Source of the DNA: Nitriliruptor sp040882075
GTDB lineage: Bacteria > Actinomycetota > Nitriliruptoria > Nitriliruptorales > Nitriliruptoraceae
Assembly: GCF_040882075.1 (NCBI RefSeq)
Contig: NZ_JBBEBZ010000233.1
Location: 1 to 50,482 of the forward strand
DNA: 50,482 bases
Reading direction: 5' to 3'
The notes beneath the pieces are model-generated. The model had not been told where the DNA came from. It made no database searches and saw only the letters and a program-made list of their open reading frames with translations. Every line of letters starts with the position of its first letter. The stretch's first letter is position 1. Below, one piece after another: positions 48,206-50,482 of the stretch. A program made the position numbers and the translations under genes.

Positions 48206-48901
48206 TCAGCGACCCGATCCGAGCAGGTCACGGACGGTGGGGGAGGTCGAGACCTCGTTCGGGGCTGGCTGGGTACCGAGCACCCGGTCGGCGGTCGACG
48301 CGGTGGTGACGGTGAACCAGTAGTTCTCGTTCTTGTAGTGGTGCAGCCGGTGGTGGCGCCAGATAGCACGGTACGGCGCGGACCGGGGCCGGTACTCGGT
48401 GTGGACGAGGTAATGGATCCACTCGTAGGCGAGGCCCACCGCGGTCACGATGCTGGCGAAGGTGAGGCCGAGGCGATCAGACGGGATCAGCCAGGCCACC
48501 AGCGCCACCGCGCCTGCCGCGGACAGCAGCGCGGGCAGGGGGAGCAGGATCAGGTCGAGGTCCTCCGGGTCGGCGTGGTGCTCGCGGTGCTTGCGCGCCA
48601 CGAGGGGGTCGATGGTCCGACCACCGACCTGGCGCGGCCGCCAGTGCAGCAGCGAGGTGTGGGCGACCCACTCCACGAACGGGAACGCGGCGAGGTAGCC
48701 CGCCACGACCAACAGGTCCGACCACCCGAACCCGCCCAGCAACAGCCGCCAGGACAGTGCGGTGGCCGCAGCGGCGGCCAGGAGCCACGGTTGGGGGCGG
48801 GTGACGAAGGTACGGAGTGCCCGCCCCAGCGTGAGCGGAGGGCGGCCGGGCTCCCGCCGTGGACCGGTCGACACGTCCGTGGTGGCATCGGTGGTGGACA
48901 C
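48206..48901 (-). CDS. fatty acid hydroxylase / sterol desaturase family protein
   Basis: A 231-residue membrane di-iron enzyme that hydroxylates or desaturates a lipid or carotenoid chain. It has about four transmembrane helices and the histidine clusters HTSLLH, HREHH, HYLVH and HRLHH that bind the two irons. The GTG at 48901 (GGAG, 5-nt spacer) is preferred over the ATG at 48967, because the promoter -10 (48947-48952) lies between them. A FadR-type palindrome abuts the -35, linking the enzyme to the FadR-like regulator. Substrate unknown. Confidence 0.88.
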   Translation of the reverse strand: MSTTDATTDVSTGPRREPGRPPLTLGRALRTFVTRPQPWLLAAAAATALSWRLLLGGFGWSDLLVVAGYLAAFPFVEWVAHTSLLHWRPRQVGGRTIDPLVARKHREHHADPEDLDLILLPLPALLSAAGAVALVAWLIPSDRLGLTFASIVTAVGLAYEWIHYLVHTEYRPRSAPYRAIWRHHRLHHYKNENYWFTVTTASTADRVLGTQPAPNEVSTSPTVRDLLGSGR

Positions 48902-48946
48902 GGGGGCTCCATCCGGATCCGACGCTCCCCGCGCCGGGCGTCCGTC

Positions 48947-48975
48947 ACGGTAGGCGAACGGGCGCATCAGGTCAA
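48947..48975 (-). promoter_or_regulatory. promoter of the hydroxylase gene
   Basis: On the minus strand TTGACC (-35, 48970-48975), a 17-bp spacer, TACCGT (-10, 48947-48952). Near-consensus spacing makes this the clearest promoter in the window. Confidence 0.6.
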
Positions 48976-48990
48976 CTGGTCAGACCAACC
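48974..48990. promoter_or_regulatory. FadR-type operator at the hydroxylase promoter
   Basis: AACTGGTCAGACCAACC contains the perfect palindrome TGGTCAGACCA (48977-48987) and overlaps the -35 by two bases. It closely resembles the E. coli FadR consensus (AACTGGTC-N-GACC core). Placement just upstream of -35 fits activation, as for E. coli FadR at fabA. Confidence 0.55.
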
Positions 48991-49038
48991 TGCCTTGATC
49001 GTCGTCGCGCGTGGCGTCCGGGGGCGAGCCGGCGCGCG

Positions 49039-49044
49039 TACCCT
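49039..49044 (+). promoter_or_regulatory. putative -10 element of the small membrane protein gene
   Basis: TACCCT, 43 nt before the GTG at 49088. Confidence 0.45.
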
Positions 49045-49087
49045 CCGGCGCGGCCGCCCCCCGTCAACCTCACGGACGGATCACCCC

Positions 49088-49327
49088 GTGTCCGACACCT
49101 CCTTCGGGTTCCTGCTGTTCGGCTCCATCGGGGCCATCGGCGCCGCGCTCGCTGTGGGCACGCTGGCGGCGCTGTGGCGCTACCACCGCACGGGCGCCTT
49201 CCCCGGCCACGACACCGCCGAGGTGGTGCCGCGCAGCAGGCTCGTGCGAATGTGGATCCGGGTGGTGCTCGGGCTCATCGTCGCCGCGTACGGCGTCTAC
49301 GTGGTCGACGCCTCCGGCGTGCTCTGA
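49088..49327 (+). CDS. small two-helix membrane protein
   Basis: A 79-residue protein with two transmembrane helices (about 6-28 and 56-74), joined by a polar loop. No family recognised. GTG start with only a weak Shine-Dalgarno (GGACGGAT). The long frame upstream is the shadow of the hydroxylase gene. It lies 82 nt before the acyl-CoA dehydrogenase gene, which has its own promoter. Confidence 0.6.
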   Translation: MSDTSFGFLLFGSIGAIGAALAVGTLAALWRYHRTGAFPGHDTAEVVPRSRLVRMWIRVVLGLIVAAYGVYVVDASGVL

Positions 49328-49343
49328 GGGAGCCGACGTTCGG

Positions 49344-49349
49344 TACGGT
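49344..49349 (+). promoter_or_regulatory. putative -10 element of the acyl-CoA dehydrogenase gene
   Basis: TACGGT; the start site would fall at about 49356, inside the tandem palindromes. Confidence 0.45.
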
Positions 49350-49354
49350 TCGGA

Positions 49355-49382
49355 CCGGAACGTTCCGGCGCGGAACGTTCCG
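49355..49382. promoter_or_regulatory. tandem GGAACGTTCC operators
   Basis: Two palindromes, CCGGAACGTTCCGG (49355-49368) and CGGAACGTTCCG (49371-49382), with centres 15 bp apart. They cover the likely transcription start of the acyl-CoA dehydrogenase gene, an arrangement typical of a repressor site. Confidence 0.55.
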
Positions 49383-49409
49383 TTCGTCCGACGAGTCCGG
49401 GAGACCGCT

Positions 49410-50482
49410 GTGGAGCGCCGCATCTTCACCGAGGAGCACCACCAGTTCCGCCAGATGGTGCGGAGCTTCCTCCAGACCGAGGTCGTGCCGTTCCACGACC
49501 AGTGGGAGCGCGACGGCATCGTCCCGCGCGAGCTGTGGAAGAAGGCCGGGGCGCAGGGCCTGCTGTGCACCGACGTGCCCGCCGAGTACGGCGGCGGTGG
49601 TGTGGCCGACTTCCGTTACAACGTCGTCATCACCGAGGAGCTGTGCAACATCGGGGCCTCGGGTGTCGGGTTCCCGCTCCACAACGATGTGGTCGTGCCC
49701 TACTTCCTCAAGTACGCCACCGACGAGCAGAAGCAGCGCTTCCTGCCGCCGATGTGCTCGGGCGAGACGATCACCGCGATCGCGATGACCGAGCCGGGTA
49801 CCGGGTCGGACCTGGCCGCGGTCAAGACCACGGCGATCGAGCAGAGCGACGGCAGCTACCTCATCAACGGCGCCAAGACCTTCATCACCAACGGCATCAC
49901 CGCCGACCTCGTGATCGTGGTCGCCAAGACCGACCCGGCTGCCAAGCACGGCGGGATCTCGCTGCTGCTCGTCGAGCGGGGGATGGAGGGCTTCGAGCGC
50001 GGCCGCAAGCTCGAGAAGATCGGGATGGCGGCCCAGGACACCGCCGAGCTGTTCTTCAACGACGTCCGGGTGCCGGCCGACAACGTCCTCGGCGAGGTCG
50101 GCAAGGGCTTCCTCTACCTCATGCAGGCCCTGCCCCAGGAGCGCCTCGGCATCGCGGTCGCCGGGTCGGCTGGCGCGATGGCGGCGCTCGAGATGACCCT
50201 CGCGTACTGCAAGGAGCGCGAGGCGTTCGGGCGGCCGATCGGCTCGTTCCAGAACACACGCTTCAAGCTCGCCGAGATGAAGACCAAGGCCCTCATCACC
50301 CGGGAGTTCGTCGACCGCTGCACCGAGCTGCACAACGAGGGCGCGCTGCCCGTCGAGGAAGCGGCGATGGCCAAGTACTGGGCCTCCGACGTGCTCAACG
50401 AGGTCGTCGACGAGTGCGTCCAGCTCCACGGCGGCTACGGCTACATGCGCGAGTACCCGATCGCGCGCGCCTTCGTCGACGC
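49410..50482 (+). CDS. acyl-CoA dehydrogenase, long-chain type (3' partial)
   Basis: 357 residues are present before the window ends. An FAD enzyme of beta-oxidation that introduces the alpha-beta double bond of acyl-CoA and passes electrons to ETF. Segments: TEPGTGSDLAAVKT and FITNGITADLVIV (FAD/substrate binding), REAFGRPIGSFQ, and QLHGGYGYMREYPIAR near the end. Glu244 in LPQERLG is at the position of the catalytic base in long-chain and isovaleryl-CoA dehydrogenases, suggesting long-chain or branched substrates. GTG start with GGGAG at 6 nt. Tandem palindromes overlap its promoter. Confidence 0.93.
   Translation, partial: MERRIFTEEHHQFRQMVRSFLQTEVVPFHDQWERDGIVPRELWKKAGAQGLLCTDVPAEYGGGGVADFRYNVVITEELCNIGASGVGFPLHNDVVVPYFLKYATDEQKQRFLPPMCSGETITAIAMTEPGTGSDLAAVKTTAIEQSDGSYLINGAKTFITNGITADLVIVVAKTDPAAKHGGISLLLVERGMEGFERGRKLEKIGMAAQDTAELFFNDVRVPADNVLGEVGKGFLYLMQALPQERLGIAVAGSAGAMAALEMTLAYCKEREAFGRPIGSFQNTRFKLAEMKTKALITREFVDRCTELHNEGALPVEEAAMAKYWASDVLNEVVDECVQLHGGYGYMREYPIARAFVD

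Noticed and set aside
48902..48967. ATG 48967 as start of the hydroxylase gene
   Set aside because: The -10 box lies downstream of this ATG, and the GTG at 48901 has a well-placed GGAG.

Overview
The window is one contiguous stretch of a very GC-rich (about 70% or more), gene-dense chromosome with many GTG and TTG starts. Gene content and order point to a deep-branching actinobacterium (Nitriliruptoria/Euzebya-like is an inference). The left part (1.8-11 kb) reads, in the usual actinobacterial origin-proximal order, NUDIX hydrolase, DUF6049 protein, protein kinase, SigM-type sigma factor, its membrane anti-sigma factor, thioredoxin reductase and thioredoxin. This matches M. tuberculosis Rv3908 to Rv3914, except that the MurJ flippase is missing and a small pilin-like membrane protein sits in its place. 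The right part (36.6-42.8 kb) carries the rpsF-ssb-rpsR-rplI-dnaB replication/ribosome cluster, also normally near the origin.

Layout. 0.2-2.2 kb: lipoprotein, YgjV-like membrane protein, trxA. 2.4-10.97 kb: trxB, a zinc-finger membrane protein, the anti-sigma/sigM/kinase block and the DUF6049-NUDIX operon. 11-19.2 kb: dtd, a lone pilT-like ATPase, two PH-domain membrane proteins, NDH-2, CCA-adding enzyme and a methyltransferase. 19.3-20.3 kb: divergent sodX/sodN, the nickel superoxide dismutase and its maturation protease. 20.3-26.1 kb: membrane protein, prolyl oligopeptidase, lipoprotein, DUF5318 protein, zinc-ribbon proteins and AlaX. 26.4-29.3 kb: a membrane protein translationally joined to a 785-residue repeat-rich surface protein. 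29.4-33 kb: GYF_2 protein with tyrS, then a NarL-type two-component system. 33.1-36.2 kb: a giant polytopic membrane protein. 36.6-42.8 kb: rpsF-ssb-rpsR-rplI and a dnaB interrupted by two inteins. 43-46.1 kb: DUF1028 protein, an Lrp regulator divergent from ornithine aminotransferase (rocD). 46.1-50.5 kb: an E. coli-like FadR regulator, YqgE, a lipoprotein, a fatty-acid hydroxylase/desaturase and a long-chain-type acyl-CoA dehydrogenase running off the end.

Transcription signals are unusually readable. Most gene starts are preceded by a TANNNT -10 hexamer, and at least four genes look leaderless (hexamer 6-7 nt before the start codon). Several perfect hairpins close transcription units. The most striking items are: a DnaB with full-length inteins at two sites, the first carrying a LacI-like helix-turn-helix between its two endonuclease motifs; a FadR-type regulator with TGGTCNGACCA palindromes at its own promoter and at the -35 of a lipid hydroxylase gene; a NiSOD whose Ni-hook proline is replaced by methionine; and two extreme C/G homopolymer tracts in intergenic regions, one directly after a hairpin. 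No tRNA, rRNA, CRISPR array, IS element or prophage was seen.
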